Source: Drosophila persimilis (Eukaryota; Arthropoda; Insecta; Diptera; Drosophilidae). From it: a DNA stretch of 64,000 nt. The number at the start of each line of letters is the position of its first letter. Position 1 is the first letter of the stretch. Where the stretch lies: positions 1,612,001-1,676,000 of the forward strand of contig NW_020825288.1 of assembly GCF_003286085.1 (NCBI RefSeq). The letters run 5' to 3'. Below the pieces are notes generated by a model. It worked only from the letters and a program-made list of their open reading frames with translations. It ran no database searches and was not told where the DNA came from. Below, piece after piece: positions 1 through 11,235 of the stretch. Both the position numbers and the translations under genes were made by a program.

Positions 1-47
1 GTATCATTATAAATCTGTACTAAGGATGATGTTAGGGTGCCGCATAC

Positions 48-107
48 CTCCAAGATCAATAACAGCATCACAACGAGCTGAATGAGGACGTTCAGTCGAA
101 AGCACAT
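48..107 (-). CDS. Possible first coding exon of a secreted protein, cut by the window edge
   Basis: Reading the minus strand from 107, an ATG opens a 20-codon stretch: a short MCFRLN start, then a run of Leu, Val, Met and Ile ending in Glu. This looks like a signal peptide. It runs in phase 0 into a GTATGC splice donor at 47-46. A TATAAAAG box lies about 30 bases upstream of the expected start of transcription. Against it, another ATG at 121 opens a nine-codon frame that overlaps this start. The rest of the gene would lie left of the window, so the product cannot be named. This is inferred from signal-peptide character, donor and TATA box only. Confidence 0.3.
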
Positions 108-135
108 CGTAGCACTCTCATGGACCAAATAGAAC

Positions 136-170
136 TGTTATTAATTTTAGGTCCAGCTTGTACTTTTATA
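136..170 (-). promoter_or_regulatory. TATA box and weak initiator for the left-edge exon
   Basis: TATAAAAG reads on the minus strand from 170 to 163. An ACAGTT initiator-like sequence has its A at 136, 34 bases downstream. The spacing is slightly long for a fly TATA promoter. It would give a 5' leader of about 30 bases before the ATG at 107. Confidence 0.3.
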
Positions 171-2058
171 TTAATTGCTTATTAATCGGAAAATAATGAA
201 AGCGTTTAACAAATGGAAGCCAAAAAAACAAATAGTTTTGTAGTTGCGGATAATTAGCTTATAAAATTACATTCAATTCGCATTCACTTTCAGTAAATAC
301 CATTTAGATGATCATCTCTTAATACCACGTTTAATAGTTTATACCATTTTGAAGTATGCTTTGAGAGAGTTTAACAGAGCATAAAACCCGTCGTCTCTTA
401 TATTTTGTGTATATATTGCATACATTTATACGATGTAGGAAACTTTTCCGAAACTAAAATCAACCTGCATGTTGCATGCAAGTATGGAGCACATTTCTCT
501 TTCTGCATGCGTATATTGTTTTATATTTTATATTCAACTATTTTTGATTTATTTGCTTCGTTTTGAGTGCAGGGATTCGGTGAACACACACACCAGAGAA
601 CACCCGAGAACACCTGTTTATTGATTTGCTCTGATTGAAAACGGTGTGGATGGTGCGTCTTGTATTTTTTTTGTGCTGAGTTGAGTTTTTTGTGGCTGGC
701 ATAGGATGCAGTCAGGCATATCAAATAAACATCCACGGAGAGAGGGAGAGGGGAGGCATTAACACATCCATCGGATACACCCACAGATACACACACACAC
801 AGACAAAGAGGGACAGAGTCACTGGCAACTCAATTGAAAGATTTACCTAACAAATCTGTTGCCCTGATCATGTTTACTTAGGATAAATAATTCAATATAT
901 GTGCATGGCTCTCTGGCCCTGGAGGAGATGAAATCTCCGGCATTGTACTATGAACAGCCTCCTAATACCATCCCATCCGAACAGCCCGCCCCTTGCCCCG
1001 CCTATCTCTTTGATTGAATCTGGGTGTCCTCTCAATTGTAGTCTTTGGTGCTACAACATGCTAAATAAAAATGAGTCTATACTTCTGGATAAAGACAATG
1101 TGTGGGAGGGGGAAACACATACGTATACTACGCCCGTGATGGAGAGAGAGAGACATCCATTAGGATAGGGGGAGTATCCTACGAGTATAGAAATCTGTGT
1201 TTGTGTGTGTGCTCGTATGCATGGCACATTGTGGCCAAGAAGTTATCATACGCCTCGTCAGTTTTATTTGAATGAGTTTGGATCGTTTGTAAAAGGACTG
1301 GGACTGAGGCCTAGAGAAGCAAAACATTCCCCAAAATATGTAAGGCATCAGAGTATACTATCTTTTAGCCGCTGTTTGTAACAGAACAGAATAAATATAA
1401 GAAAAACCTAAGTAATAGGTATTCAAAAGTCGACTATCTCTGCCCCTCGATGCAGTGTCAAGCCTTTGGGCAAATACTCAAACAATTCAAATTAAATTTA
1501 GAGCAAAAAGAATCGATTTTCAAACAGAAAATTGCAACTTGTTTGAAGAGTTCTCTGTTCTCTTCTCTTCTCTTCTCTTCGCTCTTGAATACAATGATTT
1601 TTGATGATTTTCCCGGATTTTCGTGATTGCTTTTGTTTTCGTTTCACTGCCACTTCCCGCTGCGCTGCACAATCCTCAATCGCAAAAAGGCGAAACTATA
1701 TTTTGACTGAAATTTGAACTTTCATGGCCTCTGGCCTTGTCTTCTCTCTCGTTTTACTCCATTTCTGTAGTGCTCCCTCTCTCCTTCTACTTTCCTTTCC
1801 CTATTTTATACGCTCTTTTTCGCCTAGCCCATGGGCAAGTAAAAGTTTTAATTGCAATTTTCAGTTTGACATTATTCGTTGTTGTCGTGGAAAAGTGTTT
1901 CGTTTCGTGGACATTCTTTTTCCAATTAATGAAAACCTATTTTGCTGGCCAGCAAGTCATTTCACTGCGCCACTGAGCCACCAGTGGGGAGCCACTTCTC
2001 TGATTTCTGATTTCTGTTTTTTGATTTCCCATTTCTCATTTTTCTGAACCTCTTCCAG
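171..2058. other. Non-coding stretch upstream of the first visible Sox100B exon
   Basis: No supported gene here. It probably holds part of an upstream intron of Sox100B, because the exon at 2059 begins with the last base of a split codon and no in-frame start or N-terminal SoxE exon is visible. A TCTTC pyrimidine repeat lies at about 1551-1583 and a short TG run at about 1197-1212. The polypyrimidine tract and CAG acceptor for the exon lie at 2040-2058. Confidence 0.5.
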
Positions 2059-4345
2059 GGCGCCCACGGACCGCAAGAAGGAGCACATCAAACGTCCGAT
2101 GAACGCGTTCATGGTCTGGGCCCAGGCAGCTCGTCGCGTCATGTCCAAGCAGTATCCGCATCTGCAGAACTCCGAGCTGAGCAAATCGCTGGGCAAGTTG
2201 TGGAAGTAAGTACATATACCCCGTGCGGAGATAGAAATGTACAAGAGGGAGGGACCACGGCCACTCGAGTCGAAAGGCAGGGCAGAGCAAGGGAGAGGGC
2301 GTGAGCAGTGGCAGGGGCACGTCTCCGACAGCGTAAACGTTGGGGCATGAACCACTTGGAAAGTGTCTTTTATAAGCTCCACTTGTCGTCTCTCCGAGTG
2401 GCGGGCAAAGATGCAACTTGGAGGGGAAATAAAAGGTCGGAATAGTGGAGAATAGTTGGTTAAGGGCTCGGACGAGACAGGGAATTGCATTAGCAGACAG
2501 TTCTCCATGGCTGGCAGCCTGCTGGATGTTTCGTGTTGGAACCAGCTCTGAAAACGCAACTTGTATGAGCTGAAATCGTACCCTACCTAATGAGCACACA
2601 CTGCATCCTTTAGCGCTCTGAAAACCAACACAATTTAAGGCTGCTTTCCTCCAGAGAGTATCATATCTCTCATCTCTTGATTAATACAGAACTGTCAGGC
2701 CAAAGATTGCCGCAATCTGCGCCACAGCGGCGTCGCTTCCACACATATTGTTTGTAATAAAATATTGTTCGGTTCGAAATTAAAATTTCACAGTTCAGCG
2801 AGCGGGGCGACACAGGCGATAAGAAGTTGAATCTGCCGCTGGCCGATAAGAGGGGCAAAGCATCCGCCTCGGCTAATTGGGAATTGGGAACGGGGAGCTG
2901 GGAACTGGGGACGGGGCTGGACCAATTTGTAGACCAATAAATAATTCAAAATCGACTGCCACTGACACAGACTATTTGCCTTTCTGATTCGCAGAAATCT
3001 GAAGGATAGCGATAAGAAGCCGTTTATGGAATTCGCCGAGAAGCTGCGCATGACGCACAAGCAGGAGCATCCCGACTACAAGTACCAGCCGCGTCGCAAG
3101 AAGGCAAGGGTCATGCCCCAGCATCAGGGAGAAGGCATAGCCCCCTCAGCCACAGCCGCAGCGCCCGGCGCTTCCCCGATGACAGTTGGTGCCAGGCAGC
3201 AGAGGAGCTCGAACTCGGGCGGGGTGTCCTCCAGTGGCCAGAGGCGTGCTCCGAAGGTAAACGGATCCAATCTGTGCTCCACAGCGGGGTCCAGCTCCAG
3301 TTCCAACTCCACCTCCACCTCCACCTCCGCCTCCACCTCGGATGTCTTCAGCAACGAGGCCTTCATGAAGTCCCTGAACAGTGCCTGCGCCGCCAGCCTC
3401 ATGGAGCAGGGGCTCAGCCTAAACAGTGAACCAGGCCTGGACTCGCCCTGCTCCACGGCCAGCTCCCTTTCCTCGCTCACACCGCCGGCCACGCCGTACA
3501 GCGGCTCCTCCGCGAAGCCCACCGCAGGAGGCGTCTCCTTGAACAGCTCCAGCCTGCTGCTGCGGCAGCTGAGCGAGCCGAGCAGTAATGGTGGCAATAC
3601 AGATTACGGGGTCCTGCTGGATGCTGGCCGGGAGTACATAGCCCTGGGCGACGTCAACTACGGCCAGCAGCAGCAGCAGACGCAGGGGGCCCCTGAGATG
3701 GATTTCCTGGAGAACATCAACGGCTATGCAGGCTATGCGGGCAATGGGCGGGGCGTGAATTATCCCGGCTATGCTTACACTCCCGCTGGAGGAGGAGCAG
3801 TGGGTCTCGGAGTGGGGGACTTCCAAGAGCAGCAGCAGCAGCAGCAGCCGCATCCACAGGCCACAACGAGCGTCAGCGCGTCACAGGCCAGTGGAGCCTT
3901 AAATTACAAGTCAGCCACTGACATCGATCCCAAGGAAATTGACCAGTATCTCATGGATCAAATGCTGCCCATGACGCACCATCACTCGCCGCCTTTGAAC
4001 TCCTCCGCCTCGCTCTCCTCGGCCTGCTCCAGCGCCAGTGCCAGCTCCCAGGCGGTCGTCGAGTGTGCGGCCTACTATGAGCAGTTGGGCTACCTCCCTT
4101 CCGCCCAGAGTCAGAGCACGAACTTTGGCCCCCAGCACCATGCAACATATGTTTCTGCGGCTCCACCACTCGCTCCGCATCCGCATCCACATCCACATCC
4201 CTCTGCCTTGAGTGTGCCTGCAACCGTAACGCAGCAGGAACTGCAATCCCATTCGCATCCCCAGCAGCAGGAGCAGCACCAGCACCAGCACCAGAACCCA
4301 TCGCAGCATCATCTATGGGGCACTTACACTTATGTCAATCCCTAA
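2059..4345 (+). CDS. Sox100B: Sox100B, SoxE-group HMG-box transcription factor (5' part missing)
   Basis: Two coding exons are visible: 2059-2205 and 2995-4345, joined in phase 2 through a GTAAGT donor and a TTCGCAG acceptor. Together they give 498 codons. The HMG box begins at [17 protein letters not shown], crosses the intron at [16 protein letters not shown], and ends at [12 protein letters not shown], the SoxE-type end of the domain. SoxE proteins bend DNA at CAAAG-like sites in the nucleus; the fly gene is known for gonad and gut roles. The C-terminal part is low-complexity: Ser/Thr, Gln, His and Pro-rich runs, as in Sox activation regions. The stop follows GTYTYVNP. The exon starts inside a codon, so the N-terminal exon lies left of the window. 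No frame breaks are seen. The symbol rests on the HMG box and exon pattern from memory. Confidence 0.92.
2206..2994 (+). other. Sox100B: Sox100B intron inside the HMG box
   Basis: A 789-base intron with a GTAAGT donor and a pyrimidine-rich CAG acceptor. It interrupts the HMG box, a placement typical of SoxE genes. Several antisense open frames cross it, but none has domain character. A GGGAACTGGGAACGGGG-type simple repeat lies at about 2879-2919. Confidence 0.85.
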
Positions 4346-4778
4346 GATACTTCATTTGCACATTTGTTGTCCTGCGTTGGAGCGCTCCCCCTCTTTATGG
4401 GTCACTCGAATGGCTTTCGTTTATTGGTTTATTGTCTGTGCAATGTCTGTGTGTGTGTGTCTGTGTGTGTGTGTCTGTGTGTATGTGTCACTCTGTCTGT
4501 GTGAAGAGTATCTGTGTGCGTTGAGCTCGAGGGTCTTTTTGGGAGGATTTTGTGCAATTTAAGCTAATCGCTGCGATTTTCCTTTATGTCTGCATTCCCC
4601 ACATCAATATGCGACTCGGATGGGAATTTATTTTCTCAAATGAAATGCGAAAACAAATGCAAGACAATTCCATAGCAAAATTACTTCAATTGCCTATCAA
4701 ATGTTCTTTTATTTCAAAGAAAATACCTCGAAACTGATGATGCTTGAATTCATAGCTAAATGGAAGAAATACAATAAA
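4346..4778 (+). other. Sox100B: Sox100B 3' UTR and polyadenylation signal
   Basis: The first clear AATAAA after the stop is at 4773-4778. A TG/CTG microsatellite at 4446-4500 would lie in the 3' UTR. The end of the transcript is inferred. Confidence 0.5.
4446..4500. repeat. TG microsatellite
   Basis: A run of TG dinucleotides broken by CTG and TATG units, likely polymorphic in length. Confidence 0.85.
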
Positions 4779-5329
4779 TGCAGATAGTTTTAGCAAACTC
4801 TAAAAATTTAATTAAAATAAATAATACTAAGTGTATACGGAATTGTATGAAAAATGTGTACAATTAAATACGAAATAGTTGTATTCAAATATAATTAATT
4901 ATCTGAAAATCACGGGTTTTTTTAATTAAACCAACAAAATGTAGAGAAAAGTACTTTCCCTTTTATTCAATTTCCATGATTTTTCTGGAAAGCAAACTTT
5001 CCTTAGGCAGGGATTGACATCACATTGGCGGGGCGTGGCCTGTGGCAGTTTCCCACACTGTGTATTCTCCATTTTTGTATCTGTTAGACACATCTCCATC
5101 TTTGGATACCCGTGTGAGCGGAGCGGAGTGGCACCTGTAACTGTTGTAAAACCGAAAACAAATTCCAACGAAATTAACACCCGCCTACCAAAACGAGTAT
5201 TTGCAAAACCGAAACCAAGACAAAATGGAAAACATACTCATCCGCCGACTGGCGTTAGGCGCTTTTTGTCGGTCTAAATTTCGTTATTTAGCACGGCATT
5301 TATTTTATTTATTTAAATTTGAGAGAGCT

Positions 5330-5601
5330 TAAGTTCAATTTGCGCCTGTAACAAGTTGTTGTTAATTGAAGCGCAAACAGGAAAGGAAAACAAAAGCACA
5401 GTGAAAAAAAAAATACAGAAAAAAATCAGAAAACCGAAAAACATTAGAAAACCAGAAAACCAAAAGCGTTGCCAAAATGGCCGGCAGCACAAAATGGCGG
5501 AGAGCAAACAGAAACAGAAATTTATTTATGTGTACACTGTACACGCATTAATTTCGAAAGTTGAACAACAACAACAAAATTGCACACAGAGAAAAGTTTT
5601 G
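5330..5601 (+). other. Orphan leader-like exon with splice donor
   Basis: An A-rich, AAAC/CAGAAA-rich stretch of the kind seen in fly 5' leaders. It contains two ATGs in good fly context (CCAAAATGG at about 5475 and ACAAAATGG at about 5492) and ends at TTTTG/GTAAGT, with the donor at 5602. The second ATG is open for 36 codons straight to the donor. No TATA box or good initiator was found, and I could not find the next exon. It could be a non-coding first exon of a long plus-strand transcript, an alternative start of an unseen gene, or chance. Confidence 0.3.
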
Positions 5602-7380
5602 GTAAGTCAAATTAACACATTTACTGGGCTCTTGTGTATTTATTCCCATAATTTATGCACAATATTTATTTACCGAGATTTTTTCGTCTTCTTTTCTCGC
5701 GAGTCGCCTTCTCCCTAATTATGCAAATTACTCTTGCCCATTTGCCAGTCCGAGGATTGGGTCGGACTCTGGTGCTGATGCTTTGCCTGAATTGATTATG
5801 ACAGTCCGATTTAATTTGGCAAGAAACGCTATGTTAAGAACCGGGAAACAGTTCGAGGATGAGGAGCTACTAAATATGCGATGCAATCAATTTAATTCGA
5901 TTTATAAAATATGTATTCATCCGCTCTCCTTGGAGTTCGTTTTACTAATAATTTCGTTATAGATTTAATTTGGTTTTAATTTCGTTTCGGGCAACTCGAT
6001 AATTGCGCAAATAATGCCCAGGAGATTATCTGCAGGCGCGTGCCGGTTGGGGGATCATCGAGCAGTCTCCGGGCACGTGGCATATCGGAGGAAGAGCGGA
6101 ATGCAATGAAGCACTAAATGCGAATGTCATTCCTCATTAATTTCAGAGGCAGACAGGCCTAAACAAATGCTATGGCTGCGAAGGGCAAGCCAGAAGCCTC
6201 TTTGTGTGGCTCTGGGGTTTCGTGGGCTGGTGGGTTTGTGTTGGTTTGTTTAAATGTTATTAAAACTAATGACGTTTGCAACAAACTTTGCCGTTGCTCC
6301 TATCACATTGCTGGTCATGCAACGGGTCGTATGCGTAATGAAATTTTGTTGCCTTGTGCTCTCCATGTAACTCAATTAATGGCCACAGAGTCGAAGGGCC
6401 CAAAGTTTGGCGATGCGGTCTCACTTTAAATTCACTTCAAGAACTTGTTCCCCTGCTGATCCGCTATTGCAGGGGGGGATTATCATTAGACCAGAGGAGG
6501 CTCAGCACCTGAACTCTTGTCCGAACTGGAATGTTATTCAAATGGAGCAGCACACGAGATCTGCCTAATGGTCGTTGAAAACTTTTGACCCACAAATACA
6601 GAGAGAGGAAGTCCACAATTGGAGGGGCGTAGCGTAACTCCTTGGAGGAGAGGCAGGCTTATTCTTATAAATGAAAGAGAGGCCTGAGAATAATGGCAGC
6701 ATTCCTGCTTCATGTTTTCTCCTGCAATTTGGCTTTAACGGCAGCAAAATGTGAAAATGTCAGGCACTCAAGCATCTCAAGCACAAGCCAAAACAGAAAC
6801 AAAAAGAAAAGAAAAGAAAATAATATTGTGGAACCATTTGAATAAAATATAAGGCGAGAAAAGTTAAATGTGATGCTAAAGCCACAGTCTCACAGTCTGG
6901 CGGTGGCTGCTCTTACTGTGCCTCCGCACTCTTGAAAGTAAATTGAAATTTTGTTTAGTTTTTTAATACCCTCGCAGAGGGGATCACGCTGAGGGAGACA
7001 TAGGAGACGCTGACGGGGCATGTTTCACAGATGAAGTCATAGAAATTTGGATTTTGTGTAACGACGCACATTATATGCAGAAACATAGAAATCAGAAAGA
7101 AAGCAGTCCAACACAATCCAAGCACTGCTTGAGCACACGGCTTTAATCCGCCCGCCCGAAAGTATGCAGATAAAATTAAGCAATGCTTACGCTAGCGAGT
7201 ATACAGTATATGTTCTCACCTCATATGGCCTTGACCGCAAAGCATTTTGCAACCGAAACTAATCAAAAGATAATACGCAGCCAACTTGAATAGCGATCAC
7301 ACGATATGTTAGTGCCCTTCTAGCATAAATACTACCGGCACTCGAGAGGAAAACGAAGAGAAATGCTGCTTATGTTGGCT
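5602..7380. other. Non-coding interval between Sox100B and the serpin cluster
   Basis: No gene supported. Short open frames on both strands lack domains, signal peptides or splice partners. A Helitron-like motif lies near 6965. From about 7190 the sequence is related to the flank at 11040-11200, so the repeated serpin unit begins here. Confidence 0.5.
6963..7100. mobile_element. Possible Helitron (DINE-1/INE-1-like) scrap
   Basis: The motif AATACCCTCGCAGAGGGG at about 6966-6983 resembles the end sequence of the short non-autonomous Helitrons scattered through Drosophila genomes. Similar CCCTxGCAGAGGGTA motifs occur near 50535 and, more weakly, near 20652. The borders are not definable by eye and the family call is from memory. 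Confidence 0.3.
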
Positions 7381-7413
7381 TTTATTTCATGGACTCAAAG
7401 CTACATTGTACTG

Positions 7414-8784
7414 TTAATATGGTGAGGTAACATGACCCAAAAAAAAGATAGTCTGCTTGTCCTTGATGGCGAAAAAAAAAGGATGATCGACGATGAACGG
7501 TTTTGTCGGCCGTTCCATTAACAGGATTGACAAAAGCCAAGAAGTTGGAGCTGCCATTAAAGGAAATCATTAATGTCCTCGAGTCGTCACTGAGTTCGAC
7601 TTACCGCCTGCGGAAGCGTCAGCAGTTCCGTTCTCGTTCAAATCGAGGTAGGCCTTGTGAACCATATCGGAGATCTTTATGTCACGGCCCTTGGCAAGGC
7701 TACTAAAGTCGGCATTGGGACCGAACATGGTCTTTATACCCAGCTGAAAGAATTACCGGTGGGTTAGTGCTCAGCTGTCCAGCTGCTCGTCCATCGCATA
7801 GTCACCTGATCTAGGACAGGCTGCAGGGAGACATCAAACTCTAGTTTTAATTTGGGAATCTGCAGCTGCACGTGCTCCCTTCTCATTTGCGAACTTATCT
7901 CGTTCAGGTCCAAAACACTAAGCTTCTCCTCGAGTTCATACAGTCCCTGCACCTCTAAAGGCAAAATGATCAGGAACACAATGTCCGTTCCTTTGTAAGG
8001 CATTTCCAAAGCCGTGGCCTTCAGAGATGGCAACTCGGCGTACCTAAAAAACTCCCACTGAAACATGGTGTACGTGCTATGCTTTTGGCCATCTATGGAC
8101 ACAAAGCCAAAAGGCTTTGTCTGAAATTGGTGGAAACCCTTTAGCCAACTGGCTTTGAAGTAGACCACATTGGTCAGGATGGCGGCACTGTCCGAGCTGA
8201 TGTGTTTGTGAGATCTGAAGAGGAAACTGATTTGCTTATGGGTTTGCTCCCGCACCCAGGAATTGATTTCGTCGTGAATTTTTATACTCTCCGCGAAGTT
8301 CACATTCTCGGCGGATGCGTTAAAGTATTTACCAGCCAACTCTTGATAAGCCTGAATAAGCCTGTACCGCTCGGCCACGTAGATACGGTTGGCATAGCTG
8401 AACTGAGCGTCATCCCCATACTGTTTTTGTTCTTGGGCCAAACGATGAGCGAATCTTTGGGCCATGTCATTCTTGTCGGAACCTTCCAATAAGAGGGCCC
8501 GCTTTAGCTCCTCTGCAGTGGTGCCTTCTGCGCCCAGGTATGCCAAGCCAAGGGCTGACCTAATTGACGGCGGCGAGAATACGACATACCGAACAGTGCT
8601 AGTCTTGTGCAGCACACTGAAAAGCTTTGAGGCAAACTTGGTGTCGGACTGGACCATCGTGAGAAGAGAGCCCAAGAGAAGCAAAAGTGAGAGCGCGGCC
8701 ATAGATCCTGGGGAAAGACACGGAACAGACTAATAGTTAGAGCAATGGCCAGAGCTATGCTCTTGAGTGTCACCTACCCGTCAT
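7414..8784 (-). CDS. Secreted serpin 1 of the cluster, predicted P1 Leu
   Basis: Four coding exons on the minus strand: 8784-8778, 8707-7806, 7743-7605 and 7550-7414, with consistent phases 1, 0 and 1, giving 394 residues. The first exon gives only MTG and splices to [15 protein letters not shown], a signal peptide. The body has serpin landmarks: FSPPSIRSALGLAYLGAEG (helix B region), [12 protein letters not shown], and ILTNVVYFKASW (strand 3A). The last exon ends with [17 protein letters not shown] and the LGHVT core strand. Serpins trap serine proteases extracellularly. Counting 17 residues from the hinge Glu in NENGTADASAG puts Leu-Ser at P1-P1'. The hinge has Asp at P12, where small residues are usual, so inhibition may be weak. 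A TTTATT (AATAAA) signal lies at 7381-7386. This is the most divergent of the three copies. Confidence 0.85.
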
Positions 8785-8802
8785 GATGGAGCTAAATAAA
8801 TT

Positions 8803-8829
8803 AGCCGAGTTCCGTGCCTTTCTTTTATA
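8803..8829 (-). promoter_or_regulatory. TATA promoter of serpin 1
   Basis: TATAAAAG reads from 8829 to 8822, about 45 bases before the ATG. The initiator seen in the other two copies (TCATTC) is replaced here by AATTTATT-type sequence, so initiation may be weaker or shifted. Confidence 0.5.
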
Positions 8830-9310
8830 CGCGAACAGATGTAATTTGATCGTAATCTGTGACGATAGGGGCTATTCTTATAGGGCCTTAGAATTGTAGA
8901 TTGTAGTATAATTCTCCCGCAATCTGAATCTTTATTTTTAACACTTTGCAGAGGATATTCTGATGCTGATCAAATATTTCCAACGCAGAGAACGAATCAA
9001 TCCATAGTCTGTTTTTTGTTTTTTTTTTGCTATCCATAGCATCTTTTAAAACTATCTTGCAGGAACTCCTCGCAGACTCCTCGCATTGTTGCATGCATCA
9101 TTATGCAACCGAAACCAATCAGCAAATCGACTTCCGTGAGCCCTTGACCGCGAAGGTGATACTTATTAACAGGCCACGTTCAAAAGAATACATTGGGACG
9201 AATAGCCAGCCAGAAAAATTAGGTTAGAGACTTAAAGTTGGAGTCTGCTGATTGTAAACAATAGCCGTTTGGAATCTTTTATTTCATGGACTAATCGCTA
9301 CATACATATT

Positions 9311-10700
9311 CTAGTAATATGGACGGTTAACATGACCGAGAAAGAAGGTAGAATGTTCGTCCTTGATGGCGAACAAAAAGGGATGATCGACGATGAAGGG
9401 GTATGTCTTCCTATTAGGGAGTTTAACTGACTTTGCCATCACTTCCACATCTACCATTAAAATGAGGAAGTCATTAAGGTTATTAAATTTTTACTGGCTT
9501 AACTTACATGTGGAAGCAGCAGCAGTGGTTCCGTTCTCGTTCACATCTATGAAGGCCTTGTGCTTCACCTCGGAGATCGCCATGTCCGCGCCCTCGACAA
9601 GGCTACTAAAGTCTGCATTGGGATCGAACATGGTCTTTATACCCAGCTGAAAGAATTATCAATCGGTTAGTGCTCAGCCGACCAGCTGCCTCTTCATCGC
9701 ATAGTCACCTGCTGTAGGACAGGCTTCAGGGAGACTTCAAACTCTAGTTTAAATTTTGGCATTTGCAGCTGCACGTGCTCCCTTCTCATTTGCGAACTTA
9801 TCTCGTGCAGGTCCACATCACTAAGCTTCTTCTCGAGTGCATACAGTCCCTGCTCCTCTAAAGGCAGAATGATCAGGAGCACAATGTTCGTTCCTTTGTA
9901 CCGAATTTCCAATGCCGTGGCGTTTAGAGACGGCAACTCGGCGTATCTAAAAAACTCCCACAGAAACATAAAGGACGTCCTGACTTTTTTCCCATCGCTG
10001 GACGCAAAGTCGTGCACCGCCGTCAAGGACTCAGAGAATGCATGTTCCCATTGGGCTTTGAAGTAGATTGCATTAATCAGGATGGCGGCAGTGTCAGAGC
10101 TGAGGGAGTCAGCGCTGATAAGGTCTTTGATTTGGTCATGGGTCTTCGCCGCGACCCAGGAATTGATTTGCTGGGACACTTTCATTCTCTCTCCGAAGTT
10201 CACATTCTCGGCTGATGCGCGTAAGTACTTACCGGCCAACTCTTGATAGGCCTGAATAAACCTGTACCGCTCGGCCACGTAGATACGGTTGGCATAGCTG
10301 AATTGAGCGTCATCCCCAGACTGTTTTTGTTCTTGGGCCAAACGATGAGCGAATCTTTGGCCCACGTCATTCTTGTCGGATCCTTCCAGTGAGAGGGTCT
10401 GCTTTAGCTCCTCTGCAGTGGTGTCTTCAGCGCCTAGGTAGGCCAAAACAAGGGCTGTCCTGATTGACGATGGCGAGAATACGATATTCGGACGGCTCTT
10501 GTCCCTGACCAGCACTCTGAATAGCTTTAAGGCAAACTTGGTGTCGCCTGTGGATCTGTCGGCCTGGACCATCGAGAGAAGAGAGCCCAAGAGAAGCAAA
10601 AGTGACAGCGCGGTCATGGAGCCTGGGGAAAGACACAGAACAGAGGAATAGTTGGAGCTATTGCCAGAGCTACGTTGGTGTGTGACTGTGTCCTACCCAT
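9311..10700 (-). CDS. Secreted serpin 2 of the cluster, predicted P1 Lys
   Basis: Four coding exons: 10700-10697, 10622-9709, 9646-9508 and 9450-9311, phases 1, 0 and 1, giving 398 residues. The start exon is ATG G, joined to [20 protein letters not shown], a signal peptide. Serpin landmarks include [33 protein letters not shown] and [17 protein letters not shown], ending LGHVNRPYY. The reactive loop runs from the hinge [10 protein letters not shown] across the exon 3/4 junction to [13 protein letters not shown]. Counting 17 residues from the hinge Glu puts Lys at P1 and Ser at P1', predicting inhibition of trypsin-like proteases such as clip-domain enzymes. The hinge is small-residue rich, as in active inhibitors. 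The NAS glycosylation site of copies 1 and 3 is RAS here. Polyadenylation signal at 9278-9283. Confidence 0.87.
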
Positions 10701-10712
10701 CACGATGGAGAT

Positions 10713-10748
10713 GAATGAATGAGCCGAGTTTAATGGCTTTCTTTTATA
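10713..10748 (-). promoter_or_regulatory. TATA plus Inr promoter of serpin 2
   Basis: TATAAAAG starts at 10748 and a perfect TCATTC initiator has its A at 10716, 32 bases downstream. The 5' leader would be about 15 bases. Confidence 0.65.
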
Positions 10749-11235
10749 CCCGTAGAATTGTAATTTGATCGTGCTCTGTGACGAGAGGGGCTTCAAGAAT
10801 GCTTCAAATCTGTAAAATCTTCTAACTTTAATTCTCTCACAGTCTGAGTCTAAAGACGCCAAGATCTTCAGGGTTTTCTGAAAATGAGATAAGAGGACGA
10901 GAGTTGCTCACGTCCTAGAAGTGACCTGTGTCCGCAGCTCGTCGAAGTCAAAGTGTGACGGTCCCACGAAGCAATCAAAACGCTATTTGGCCGTCTTCCC
11001 TGCCATGGTTTTGTCCATTCAGAAAAAAGTATCCTACCAAATCGTATGTTAGCGAGTATGCAGTATATGTCCTTACCACGCACATTTCAATCGAAACTAA
11101 TCAGGAGATGATATTTATTAACACGCACCCATCTTTAACAGCGATCACTACCGATACTAGAAAAGAAACCAAATAGGAATGATGCTTATGTTGGCTTTTA
11201 TTGCATGGAATAATAGCTACACACGTATTCTAGTA

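Noticed and set aside
1724-2047. Hydrophobic plus-strand frame just before the Sox100B exon
   Set aside because: It is made by the pyrimidine-rich tract before the acceptor and does not join the HMG box in frame.
3124-4312. Long antisense frames over the Sox100B last exon
   Set aside because: These are mirrors of the biased codon use and CAG/CCA runs of the real exon.
7382-7570. Apparent frameshifted end of serpin 1 (VHRRSS reading)
   Set aside because: That reading is the wrong frame. Following the splice phase, exon 4 gives [17 protein letters not shown] and ends normally at LGHVTSPY.
8504-8773. Signal-like frame beginning MTLKSIALAIALTISLF on the minus strand
   Set aside because: It overlaps the first intron of serpin 1 in another frame; the ATG exon at 8784 with its GTAGGT donor explains the start better.
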